This document shows positions 52,171-61,600 of a stretch of DNA of 64,000 nt, piece after piece. The first letter of the stretch is position 1, and every line of letters begins with the position of its first letter. The notes beneath the pieces are model-generated. The model saw only the letters and a list, made by a program, of their open reading frames with translations, was not told the origin of the DNA and ran no database searches. This DNA is from Streptomyces djakartensis (GTDB taxonomy: Bacteria; Actinomycetota; Actinomycetes; Streptomycetales; Streptomycetaceae): positions 124,001 through 188,000 of the forward strand of contig NZ_BMWE01000005.1 in assembly GCF_014651075.1 (NCBI RefSeq). The letters are read 5' to 3'. The position numbers and the translations under genes are program-made.

Positions 52171-52181
52171 CAGTTTGTTGA
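52167..52181. promoter_or_regulatory. Inverted repeat TCAAC-N5-GTTGA over the urate operon promoter
   Basis: Perfect 5-5-5 inverted repeat that covers part of the predicted -35 element, a repressor-like position. The same core occurs at 30422-30436 beside the AllR boxes. Confidence 0.55.
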
Positions 52182-52205
52182 AAATTGGCGGGGAGCCGGG
52201 TCCCG

Positions 52206-52574
52206 TCAGCTCCCCTTCTCGCGGTTGAGGTAGTTGTAGACGGTGAAGCGGCTGACACCGAGGGCGCTCGCCACGGTCTCCACGCCGTGCCGTACGGAGA
52301 AGGCGCCGCGGGCCTCGAGTGTCCGCACGACCTCCTGCTTGGCCTTGCGGTCCAGGTCGGCGAGCGGCATGCCCCTGCGGCGCTCCATGGCGGCCAGGAT
52401 GTGATCGAGCGAGTCGGCGAGCTGGGGCAGGCGTACCGCGACGGCGTCGCGGCCCTCCCAGGTCAGGACGACGTCGTCCGGGCCGGCCTCGTCCGGCGGG
52501 ATCATCTCGCCGCCCATGGCATCGACCAGGGGCTTCACGGCGGCGATGAACGGCTCATCGCCCGCTCCGCTCAT
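52206..52574 (-). CDS. DauR/YheO-type helix-turn-helix protein
   Basis: A 122-residue protein. The C-terminal half is a clear HTH_22/DauR-like domain (LDRKAKQEVVRTLEARGAFS, VETVASALGVSRFTVYNYLN). The N-terminal half has no PAS sensor as in full-length YheO, only about 60 residues with VVLTWEGRDAVAVRLPQLAD. It may be the pathway-specific regulator of the urate operon 115 bp downstream. The ATG overlaps the stop of the preceding gene (ATGA), so it is co-translated with the thiamine-binding-like protein. Confidence 0.85.
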   Translation of the reverse strand: MSGAGDEPFIAAVKPLVDAMGGEMIPPDEAGPDDVVLTWEGRDAVAVRLPQLADSLDHILAAMERRRGMPLADLDRKAKQEVVRTLEARGAFSVRHGVETVASALGVSRFTVYNYLNREKGS

Positions 52575-52822
52575 CCCTCACCCTCCTCGATCACGTTGAC
52601 CTGGAGCGAGATGCGCGTGGCGCCCGCCTCCAGGGCCTTGCGGAGCAGGGTGTCGACGGCGGTGAGCACCGTGTCGGCACGGCCCTCCGCGGTGTTGCCG
52701 AACGGGCCGACGTCCACGGCGTCCAGCTCGGCGGCCTCCACGACCTCGCGGGCCACCAGCGCGTGCGCGGGCGCCTCGTCGAGATCGAAGGGCTCCGTGG
52801 TGAACTCCACCCTCAGTCGCAT
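52571..52822 (-). CDS. Thiamine-binding-like (MTH1187/YkoF-fold) small protein
   Basis: An 83-residue protein of the DUF77/thiamine-binding fold. It begins MRLRVEFTTEPFDLDEAPAH, continues with the conserved VDVGPFGNTAEGRADTVL and ends with a strand, TRISLQVNVIEEG. Such proteins bind thiamine or related small molecules. ATG 52822 was chosen over a longer frame because the domain begins there and GGGGGCAGG lies just upstream. First gene of a two-gene unit with the HTH protein. Confidence 0.75.
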   Translation of the reverse strand: MRLRVEFTTEPFDLDEAPAHALVAREVVEAAELDAVDVGPFGNTAEGRADTVLTAVDTLLRKALEAGATRISLQVNVIEEGEG

Positions 52823-53045
52823 CCTGCCCCCAAACACCATCGTGACCTGCGCCCGGATCACCCACCGTGGGGCGCATCGAAGCGGCCCTGCGGACGCGCC
52901 GCGCCCGTCACGAGTGACCCTAGCCGAGGACCTGCCCGGACACCCTCCACGGACAGCGGGCGACGACCTCCGTCCTCTGGAAAAGCTGGCGCAGGGCCGG
53001 CGCCTTCGGGGTGCGGATCAGTGCCGGCCGCAGCAGCCTGAAGGC

Positions 53046-53282
53046 ATGGCACATCCAACCGAGCATCCGCATGTCGTGGTCCACGCCCCCGCCCTGGACG
53101 GATCCCGCCGGGTCACCCTGGGCGACGAACCGCTGGGCGTCGCCACACACACCGACGACGTCGCCGAGATCCTGCGGCTGGCCGACCTGTACGTGACCGA
53201 TGTCGCGGAGAGCGACATCGTCGAGTGGCAGGGCGGCGGCCCGGACGACTGGCCGGGGCTGTCGGAGCACCACGAAGCGTAA
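53046..53282 (+). CDS. Small hypothetical protein
   Basis: A 78-residue acidic protein (SRRVTLGDEPLGVATHTDDV, AEILRLADLYVTDVAESDIV) with an alpha/beta pattern and no motif I recognise. The coding bias is consistent with a gene; no strong ribosome site. Divergent from the thiamine-binding-like gene; followed by a hairpin. Confidence 0.6.
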   Translation: MAHPTEHPHVVVHAPALDGSRRVTLGDEPLGVATHTDDVAEILRLADLYVTDVAESDIVEWQGGGPDDWPGLSEHHEA

Positions 53283-53343
53283 GCGCGTCTACGGCACCGG
53301 TCGTACACGCCGTACGGAAGCCTCAAATCAAGCTCTGAAAGAC

Positions 53344-53374
53344 GGCCCCGGGGGCTTCAACCACCCCCGGGGCC
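53344..53374 (+). terminator. Hairpin terminator
   Basis: Perfect 11-bp stem (53344-53354 with 53364-53374), nine-base loop, 62 bp after the small hypothetical gene and before the next plus-strand gene. Confidence 0.7.
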
Positions 53375-53441
53375 GGGCACATTCCCGGCACACGGGGCCC
53401 GCCGGCACGGGGGCGGCGGGCCCCGGCACGGGGGTGAAGCC

Positions 53442-54092
53442 ATGAGCGACGGTACGGCGGCCCGGCTGGAGCCGCACGAGATCGCACTGCTGGGGGAAGG
53501 TCCGCGGGCCGCCGTCACCGTCGCCGTGGTGGAGCTGCATCTGCGGGGCCTGGTGGAGCCCGGCCAGCCGGGGACGGTCCGGGCATCGGTCGCGGACGCC
53601 GTGAGCGCGGAGCGGCCCCTGTCCCCGCTGGCCCGGGCGGTGTACGCCGCTCTGCGCGAGCCCGCCGGTCCGAAGACGCTGGTGAAGGACCCGGACGTCC
53701 GGGTCGCGGTGGCCCGCATGCGCATCCCCCTCGCGGAGGCGGGCCTGCTGCGCTACCCGCGGCTCGGCGCGACCCGCGGCGCCCGCCGTCAGGTGCGGGA
53801 CCTGCGGCAACGCCATCCGCTGCCCGCGAGCAGACGCGGTCTGACGGACCACGAGCGGCTGCTCGCCGTCGCGCTGCACGGCGAGGCGGCCCTGCGGCGG
53901 ATGGTGCCGCGCTTCGCCCTCCGGGCCGGGCTGGTCCGGCGGGCCGAAGTGGGCGGCAAGCGCCTCCTCAAGCACTCGCCGCGCAGTGCGAACGGCGGTG
54001 GCGGCCACCTCTACTGGGCCTGGGGCTGGGACGGGAGCGGCGGGGACGAGAGTGGGGGCGGCGGGAGTGGGGGCGGAGGCGGCGGAGAGTGA
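53442..54092 (+). CDS. TIGR04222-like protein with glycine-rich tail
   Basis: A 216-residue protein. The opening EPHEIALLGEGPRAAVTVAV, VELHLRGLVEPGQPGTVRA and SPLARAVYAALREP match the cytoplasmic region of TIGR04222-domain membrane proteins. The transmembrane segments usual in that family are absent. The protein ends in a tail of about 22 Gly/Ser/Asp residues after HLYWAWGWDG. It may be a soluble or truncated relative. No ribosome site is obvious; ATG 53442 is the only sensible start. Confidence 0.65.
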   Translation: MSDGTAARLEPHEIALLGEGPRAAVTVAVVELHLRGLVEPGQPGTVRASVADAVSAERPLSPLARAVYAALREPAGPKTLVKDPDVRVAVARMRIPLAEAGLLRYPRLGATRGARRQVRDLRQRHPLPASRRGLTDHERLLAVALHGEAALRRMVPRFALRAGLVRRAEVGGKRLLKHSPRSANGGGGHLYWAWGWDGSGGDESGGGGSGGGGGGE

Positions 54093-54218
54093 CCCGGGCC
54101 CCCGGCCCCGGCGAGACGGGGCGGATGAAGGCCGCGAGGCGGCAAGCGCCGGACAGGCGGGGGCTCACCGGAGGACGATGGACGAGCTGACCCGACGTGA
54201 CGCCGTCCTGGAGTGGCC

Positions 54219-54962
54219 ATGGCCGAGAGCGTGCCGCTGCGCTGTCCGTCCTGCCGACGCGAGCACCGCTACACCGTTCCGGCGTATCCGTGCGCCTGCG
54301 GTGCGCCCGTCGCCCCGCCGCTGGATCCGCGTGGGGTGGTGACGCCCGTCGCCCACCGGGTGTGGCAGGACGAGTGGGTGATGGTGCGGTGCGAGTCCTG
54401 CGGCCGGCACGGGGAATGGCCACGGCCGGAGACAGGGTGTCCGTGCGGGGTGGTGCTGCGGGTGGCGGTGGTGGAGGGACCCGCGGCGGCGGCGACCGGG
54501 CAGGCCACCGAGGGAGACGGCGCCACCACGTCGCAAGCGGACACCGACGCCGGCACCGGCCCCGCCACGCCGCCCTTCCACTCCGTCACGATCCGCACGG
54601 CCCTCGACGCCGTCACGGCCACCGCCTTGTATCTGCGCCGGCTCGGCTACCGGGGTGTGCGCCGGGCGGATCAGCGTCCGCCGTCCGGCATCGGGCTCAC
54701 CGCCCGCGGCGTCGTCGCCCAGGTCGACCCGACCGTGCGGCCGACGACCCTGCGGGACGTGGAGTGCCTGTGGCTGACGGCCATGACCGAGTCGGCGGAC
54801 TGCCTCTGCTTCTCCCTCGCCGGGTACGCCGACGACGCCCGGGCCCGCGCCGACGACCTGGGCATCGCCCTGTTCGTGCTCGACCTCACCGGCACGCCGC
54901 GGCCGGTGAACGCCCCGGCCGGCGCGCTGGCCGTCGGCGGTACGGGAAACGCGGTGCCCTGA
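54219..54962 (+). CDS. Double zinc-ribbon protein with Mrr-like C-terminal domain
   Basis: A 247-residue protein. The N-terminal 85 residues have four CxxC-type knuckles (CPSCRREH, CACGAP, CESCGRHGEWP, CPCGVV), consistent with two zinc ribbons. After a Thr/Ala-rich linker, residues 120-240 (RRLGYRGVRRADQRPPSGIG, GVVAQVDPTVRPTTLRDVEC, LGIALFVLDLTGTPRPVN) resemble a degenerate Mrr/PD-(D/E)xK nuclease fold. The catalytic Asp and Glu/Gln-x-Lys are not convincingly present, so nuclease activity is doubtful. ATG 54219 has GGAG five bases upstream. Confidence 0.65.
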   Translation: MAESVPLRCPSCRREHRYTVPAYPCACGAPVAPPLDPRGVVTPVAHRVWQDEWVMVRCESCGRHGEWPRPETGCPCGVVLRVAVVEGPAAAATGQATEGDGATTSQADTDAGTGPATPPFHSVTIRTALDAVTATALYLRRLGYRGVRRADQRPPSGIGLTARGVVAQVDPTVRPTTLRDVECLWLTAMTESADCLCFSLAGYADDARARADDLGIALFVLDLTGTPRPVNAPAGALAVGGTGNAVP

Positions 54963-54988
54963 GGATGGGCGAGGCCCATACTCACGGC

Positions 54989-55495
54989 ATGCGTATCCGC
55001 ACCGCCGCCCGCGCCGAGCTCCCCGCCCTCCAGGATGTCGAGCGTGCCGCAGGCGCGCCGTTCCGGGACCTCGGCATGCGCGAGATCGCCGACGACGAGC
55101 CGCCGGGCCTCGATGTCCTGGAGCGTTACCGCGCGGCGGGCCGCTGCTGGGTCGCGGCGGACGAGCGGGACAAGCCGGTCGCGTACCTCGTCGCCGAACC
55201 GGTGGACGGGGCCCTGCACATCGAGCAGGTCTCGGTGCACCCGCGCGCCGCGCGCCGTGGTGTGGGCCGGGCCCTCCTCGCGTACGCCGCCGACCGCGCC
55301 CGTGAGGAGGGTCTGGCCGCCCTGACCCTGACCACCTTCACCGAAGTCCCGTGGAACGCCCCCTACTACGCCCGACTCGGCTTCCGCCCCCTGCCCGAGC
55401 CGGACCTCACTCCCGGCCTGCGCGCCATCCGCGCGGCGGAAGCCGAGCACGGCCTGGACCGATGGCCACGGGCCTGTATGCGCGCACCGCTGTGA
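54989..55495 (+). CDS. GNAT-family N-acetyltransferase
   Basis: A 168-residue acetyltransferase. Motif A, the acetyl-CoA pyrophosphate loop, is visible as VSVHPRAARRGVGRALLAYA; the C-terminal motif B region is LTLTTFTEVPWNAPYYARLG followed by FRPLP. The substrate is unknown. ATG 54989 starts the domain; ATG 54965, three bases after the previous stop, is an alternative. It probably shares a transcript with the upstream zinc-ribbon gene and converges on the giant repeat protein. Confidence 0.88.
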   Translation: MRIRTAARAELPALQDVERAAGAPFRDLGMREIADDEPPGLDVLERYRAAGRCWVAADERDKPVAYLVAEPVDGALHIEQVSVHPRAARRGVGRALLAYAADRAREEGLAALTLTTFTEVPWNAPYYARLGFRPLPEPDLTPGLRAIRAAEAEHGLDRWPRACMRAPL

Positions 55496-55529
55496 CCGAC
55501 GTCGTCGATCCATGTGCGCACACACCGAC

Positions 55530-55589
55530 GAGGCCCGCCGGCCGGCGAGTCGGGATCTGAGAGATCTCGCTCACCGGCCCACGGGCCTC
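55530..55589. terminator. Long imperfect hairpin between convergent genes
   Basis: 20-base arms, 55530-55549 and 55570-55589, pair at 17 of 20 positions with some remaining G-U options, around a loop that itself contains GATCT/AGATC. Positioned between the GNAT stop and the repeat-protein stop. Confidence 0.6.
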
Positions 55590-55606
55590 GCCCTGTGGCC
55601 GGGCTG

Positions 55607-58600
55607 CTAGGCAGCGTTGACCACGTGTGTGTCCGTCGCGGTGTCCCCGGCGAAGTCCGCGTCGCCGCCGTAAGTCGCCGTGATGGTGAACGGGCTGCCG
55701 GTCGTCGTGGTGTACGTGTGCGTGGCCGTGGCCACGCCACCCGACAAGGTGCCGGTGACCGTCGGCGAGCCGTCACCGAAGTCGAAGACCGCCGTCCCCG
55801 ACGGCGTACCCGAACCCGGAGCGTCCGCGACCACCGTCGCCGTCACCGTCACCGACTCGCCCACCACCGACGGATCCGGAGAGGACGACACCGTCGCCGT
55901 CGTCGCGGCCTGGTTCACCGTCTGCGTGTCCGTCGCGGTGTCCCCGGCGAAGTCCGCGTCCCCGCCGTAAGTCGCCGTGATGGTGAACGGGCTGCCGGTC
56001 GTCGTGGTGTACGTGTGCGTGGCCGTGGCCACGCCACCCGACAAGGTGCCGGTGACCGTCGGCGAGCCGTCGCCGAAGTCGAAGACCGCCGTCCCCGACG
56101 GCGTACCCGAACCCGGAGCGTCCGCGACCACCGTCGCCGTCACCGTCACCGACTCGCCCACCACCGACGGATCCGGAGAGGACGACACCGTCGCCGTCGT
56201 CGCGGCCTGGTTCACCGTCTGCGTGTCCGTCGCGGTGTCCCCGGCGAAGTTCGCGTCCCCGCCGTAGGTCGCGGTGATGGTGTACGGGCTGCCCGCCGTG
56301 GCCGTGTAGATGTGCGTGGCCGTGGCCACGCCGCCTGCCACTGTCGCGGTGACCGTCGGCGAGCCGTCGCCGAAGTCGAAGACCACCGTCCCTGTCGGCG
56401 TCCCCGAACCCGGAGCGTCCGCGACCACCGTCGCCGTCACCGTCACCGGCTCACCCACCACCGACGGGTCCGGAGACGACGACACCGTCGCCGTCGTCGC
56501 GGCCTGGTTCACCGTCTGCGTGTCGGTACCGGTGGAGGCGCCGAACTCGCTGTCCCCGCCGTACGAGACCGTGATGGTGTAGGGACTCCCCGCCGTGTCG
56601 GTGTAGGCGTGCGTGGCCGTGGCCACGCCACCCGACAGGGTGCCGGTGACCGTCGGCGAGCCGTCACCGAAGTCGAAGACCACCGTCCCCGACGGCGTAC
56701 CCGAACCCGGAGCCACCGGAGCCACCGTCGCCGTCACCGTCACCGGCTCACCCACCACCGACGGATCCGGCGAGGACGACACCGTCGCCGTCGTCGCGGC
56801 CTGGTTCACCGTCTGCGTGTCCGTGCCCGCGGAGCCGGCGAAGTCCGCGTCCCCGCCGTAGGTCGCGGTGATGGTGAACGGGCTGCCCGCCGTGGTGGCG
56901 TAGGCGTGCGTGGCCGTGGCCACGCCGCCTGCCACTGTCACGGTGACCGTCGGCGAGCCGTCGCCGAAGTCGAAGACCACCGTCCCCGTCGGCGTACCCG
57001 AACCCGGAGCCACCGGAGCCACCGTCGCCGTCACCGTCACCGGCTCACCCACCACCGACGGATCCGGCGAGGAGCTCACCGAGGTCGTCGTCGCGGCCTG
57101 GTTCACCGTCTGCGTGTCGGTACCGGTGGAGGTGTTGAAGTTGCCGGTTCCGGTGTAGACGGCGGTGATCGTGTACGGGCTGCCCGCCGTGGTGGCGTAG
57201 GCGTGCGTGGCCGTCGCCACGCCACCCGACAGGGTGCCGTTGACCGTCGGGGAACCGTCGCCGAAGTCGAAGACCACCGTCCCCGTCGGCGTGCCCGCAC
57301 CCGGAGCCACCGGAGCCACCGTCGCCGTCACCGTCACCGGCTCGCCCACCACCGACGGGTCGGGCGTGGAGCTCACCGTGGTGGTGGTGTCAGCCGCGCC
57401 GACCGTGTGGGAGTCGGTGTCCGAGGAGCCCGCGAAGCTGGTGTCTCCTCCGTAGGTGGCGATGATGGTGAACGGACTGCCGGTCGTCGTGGCGTAGCTG
57501 TGGGTCGCGGTGGCCGTGCCGCCCACGACGACTCCCGGGACCGGCGTGGAGCCGTCACCGAAGTCGAAGGTGACGGTTCCCGTCGGCGTACCCGCCCCCG
57601 GAGCGGTCGCCGTCACCGTCGCCGTGGCCGTGACCTGCTCACCGACCAGCGACGGGTCGGGCGCGGACGTCACCACGGTCGTCGTGGCCGACTGGTTGAC
57701 GGTGTGGGTGTCGGTGCCGACCGACGGGTTGAAGTTGCTGTTGCCGGTGTAGATGGCGGTGATGGTGTGCGGGCCGACCGTCATGGCGTCGGTGGTGACG
57801 GTGGCGGTGCCCCCCACGGCGGGGGCGCTGAGGACCGGTCCGCCGCTGATGACGAAGAACACCGTCCCTCCGGGCGTACCGGCTCCTGGCGCGGTGGGTG
57901 TCACCGTGGCGGTGATCGTCACCTGTTCGCCGAAGACCGAGGGGTCGGGCGTCGACGTGACCGTGGTGGTCGTGGCCGCGGAGTTCACCGTCTGCGTGTC
58001 GGTACCGGTGGAGGCGCTGAAGTCACCGTCCCCGGCGTAGGCGGCGGTCACGGTGTAGGGGCTGCCCACGGTGCTGGTGTAGGTGTGGGTGGCCGTCGCC
58101 GTCCCGCCGGCCAGGGTCACGGTCTGGGCGGGTGACCCGTCCCCGAAGGTGACCACCACGTTTCCGGTCGGCGTTCCGGTACCGGGTGCCTGTGCGGCCA
58201 CCGCCACGGTGACGGTGACCGGTTGGCCGACGACCGAAGGGTCGGGGCTGGTCGTGACCGTGGTGGTGGTCGCGGCCGCTTGGACGGTCTGGGTGTCGGT
58301 GCCGGTGGAGGAGGAGAAGTTGGTGTCGCCACTGTAGGCAGCGGTGACGGCGAACGGACTGCCGGTCGTCGTGGCATAGGCGTGGGTGGCCGTCGCCGTT
58401 CCGCCTGTGGCCGACACGGTCTGAGTGGGGCTGCCGTCACCGAAGTCGAAGGTGACCGTCCCCGTCGGCGTACCCGCCCCCGGCGCCACCGGGGCCACCG
58501 TCGCCGTGAACGTCACCGACTCGCCCACCACCGACGGATCCGGCGAGGACACCACCGTGGTGGTCGTCGACGCCGCGTTCACCGTGTGGGTGTCGGTACC

Positions 58601-61600
58601 GGTGGAGGCGGAGAAGTCACCGTCACCTGCATAGGCCACCGACACCGTGTACGGGCTGCCGGTGGTGGAGGTGTAGGTGTGGGTGGCCGTCGCCGTACCG
58701 CCCACCAGGGCTGCGCTCTGGGTCGGCGAACCGTCACCGAAGTCGAAGGTGACCGTCCCCGTCGGCGTGCCCGCGCCCGGCGCCACCGGGGCCACCGTCG
58801 CCGTGAACGTCACCGACTCGCCCACCACCGACGGATCCGGAGACGACACCACCGTGGTGGTCGTCGACGCCGCGTTCACCGTCTGCGTGTCCGTGCCGGT
58901 CGACGAGCCGAAGCCGGCGTCGCCACTGTAAGCGGCGGTGACGGCGAACGGACTGCCGGTCGTCGTGGAGTAGGCGTGGGTGGCCGTCGCCGTGCCACCC
59001 GCGACCGGCACCGTGACCGTCGGCGAGCCGTCGCCGAAGTCGAAGGTGACCGTCCCCGTCGGCGTGCCCGCACCCGGCGCCACCGGAGCCACCGTCGCCG
59101 TGAACGTCACCGACTCCCCCACCACCGACGGATCCGGAGACGACACCACGGCGGTGGTCGTCGACGCCGCGTTCACCGTCTGTGTGTCCGTGCCGGTCGA
59201 CGAGCCGAAGTTCGCGTCGCCACTGTAGGCGGCGGTGACGGCGAACGGACTCCCGGTCGTCGTGGAGTAGGTGTGAGTCACCGTCGCCACGCCGCCCACC
59301 AGGGCTGCGCTCTGGGTCGGCGAACCGTCACCGAAGTCGAAGGTGACCGTGCCCGTCGGCGTACCGGCACCAGGCGCCACCGGAGCCACCGTCGCCGTGA
59401 ACGTCACCGACTCCCCCACCACCGACGGATCCGGAGACGACACCACCACCGTGGTCGTCGACGCCGCGTTCACCGTCTGCGTGTCCGTACCGGTCGACGA
59501 GCCGAAGTTCGCGTCGCCACTGTAGGCGGCGGTGACGGCGAACGGACTCCCGGTCGTCGTGGAGTAGGCGTGAGTCACCGTCGCCACGCCGCCCACCAGG
59601 GCTGCGCTCTGGGTCGGCGAACCGTCACCGAAGTCGAAGGTGACCGTGCCCGTCGGCGTACCGGCACCAGGCGCCACCGGAGCCACCGTCGCCGTGAACG
59701 TCACCGACTCCCCCACCACCGACGGATCCGGAGACGACACCACCGTGGTGGTCGTCGACGCCGCGTTCACCGTCTGCGTGTCCGTGCCGGTCGAACCGGA
59801 GAAGTCACCGTCACCGGCATAGGCCACCGACACCGTGTACGGGCTGCCGGCGGTCGAGGTGTAGGCGTGGGTGGCCGTCGCCGTACCGCCCACCAGGGCT
59901 GCGCTCTGGGTCGGCGAACCGTCACCGAAGTCGAAGGTGACCGTCCCCGTCGGCGTGCCCGCACCAGGCGCCACCGGAGCCACCGTCGCCGTGAACGTCA
60001 CCGACTCGCCCACCACCGACGGATCCGGAGACGACACCACCGTGGTGGTCGTCGACGCCGCGTTCACCGTCTGCGTGTCCGTGCCGGTGGACGAACCGAA
60101 GTTGCCGTCTCCGCCGTAGGAGGCGGTGACGGTGAACGGGCTGCCGGTCGTAGTGGAGTAGGCGTGAGTCACCGTCGCCGTGCCACCCGCGACCGGCGCC
60201 GTGACTGCCGGGCTGCCGTCGCCGAAGGTGAAGGTGACCGTGCCCGTCGGGGTACCGGCCCCCGGTGCCACCGGGGCCACCGTCGCCGTGAACGTCACCG
60301 GCTGACCCACCACCGACGGATCCGGCGAGGACACCACGGCAGTGGTCGTCGACGCCGCGAGCACCGTCTGCGTGTCCGTGCCGGTCGAACCGGAGAAGTC
60401 ACCGTCACCGCTGTAGGAGGCGGTGACGGTGAACGGACTGCCGGTGGTCGTGGAGTAGGCGTGGGTGGCCGTCGCCGTGCCACCCGCGACCGGCACGGTG
60501 ACCGTCGGGCTGCCGTCGCCGAAGTCGAAGGTGACCGTGCCCGTCGGCGTGCCCGCACCAGGCGCCACCGGAGCCACCGTCGCCGTGAACGTCACCGACT
60601 CCCCCACCACCGACGGATCCGGCGAGGACACCACCACCGTGGTCGTCGACGCCGCGTTCACCGTCTGCGTGTCCGTGCCGGTCGACGAGCCGAAGTTGCT
60701 GTCGCCGCCGTAGGAGGCGGTGATGGTGAAGGGGCTGCCGGTCGTCGTGGTGTAGGTGTGGGTCACCGTCGCGACGCCGGCCACCAGGGGTACCGTCGTG
60801 GACGGGCTGCCGTCACCGAAGTTGATGGTGACGTTCCCCGTGGGCGTGCCGGCCCCGGGTGCCGCGGGCGCGACCGTCGTGGTGATGGTCACCGGCTGGC
60901 CGACCGTCGAGGGATCCGGCGTGGAGGTGACCGTTGTGGTCGTCGCCGACTGGTTGACGGTGTGTGTGTCGGTGTCCGAGGAGCCGGCGAAGTCGCTGTT
61001 CCCGGCGTAGGTGGCGGTGACGGTGAACGGGCTGCCGGCCGTCGTGGTGTAGGTGTGGGTCACCGTCGCCGTACCGCCCACCAGGGTTCCGGTCGCCGTC
61101 GGCGAGCCGTCACCGAAGTCGAAGGTGACCGTCCCGGCGGGCGTGCCCGCGCCCGGCGCGACCGCGGCCACCGTCGCCGTGAACGTCACCGGCTGACCCA
61201 CCACCGACGGATCCGGCGAGGACACCACCGTGGTGGTCGTCGACGCCGCGTTCACCGTCTGGGTGTCCGTGCCGGTCGACGGTGTGAAGTTCCCGGTGCC
61301 GCCGTACGTGGCCGTCACCGTGAACGGGCTGCCCGTGGTGGTGGTGTAGGCGTGCGTGGTGGTGGCCGTGCCTCCGGACAACGGCACCGTCACCGGCGGC
61401 GACCCGTCGCCGAAGGTGAAGGTCACCGTGCCCGTCGGGATTCCCGCACCCGGAGCCACGGGCGCCACCGTCGCGATGAAGACCACCGGCTGTCCCACCA
61501 CCGACGGATCCGGCGAGGACACCACCGTGGTGGTGGTCGCCGCCGGCAGCACGGTCTGGGTGTCGACGCCGGTGGAGGGGTTGAAGTTGGCGTTTCCGCT

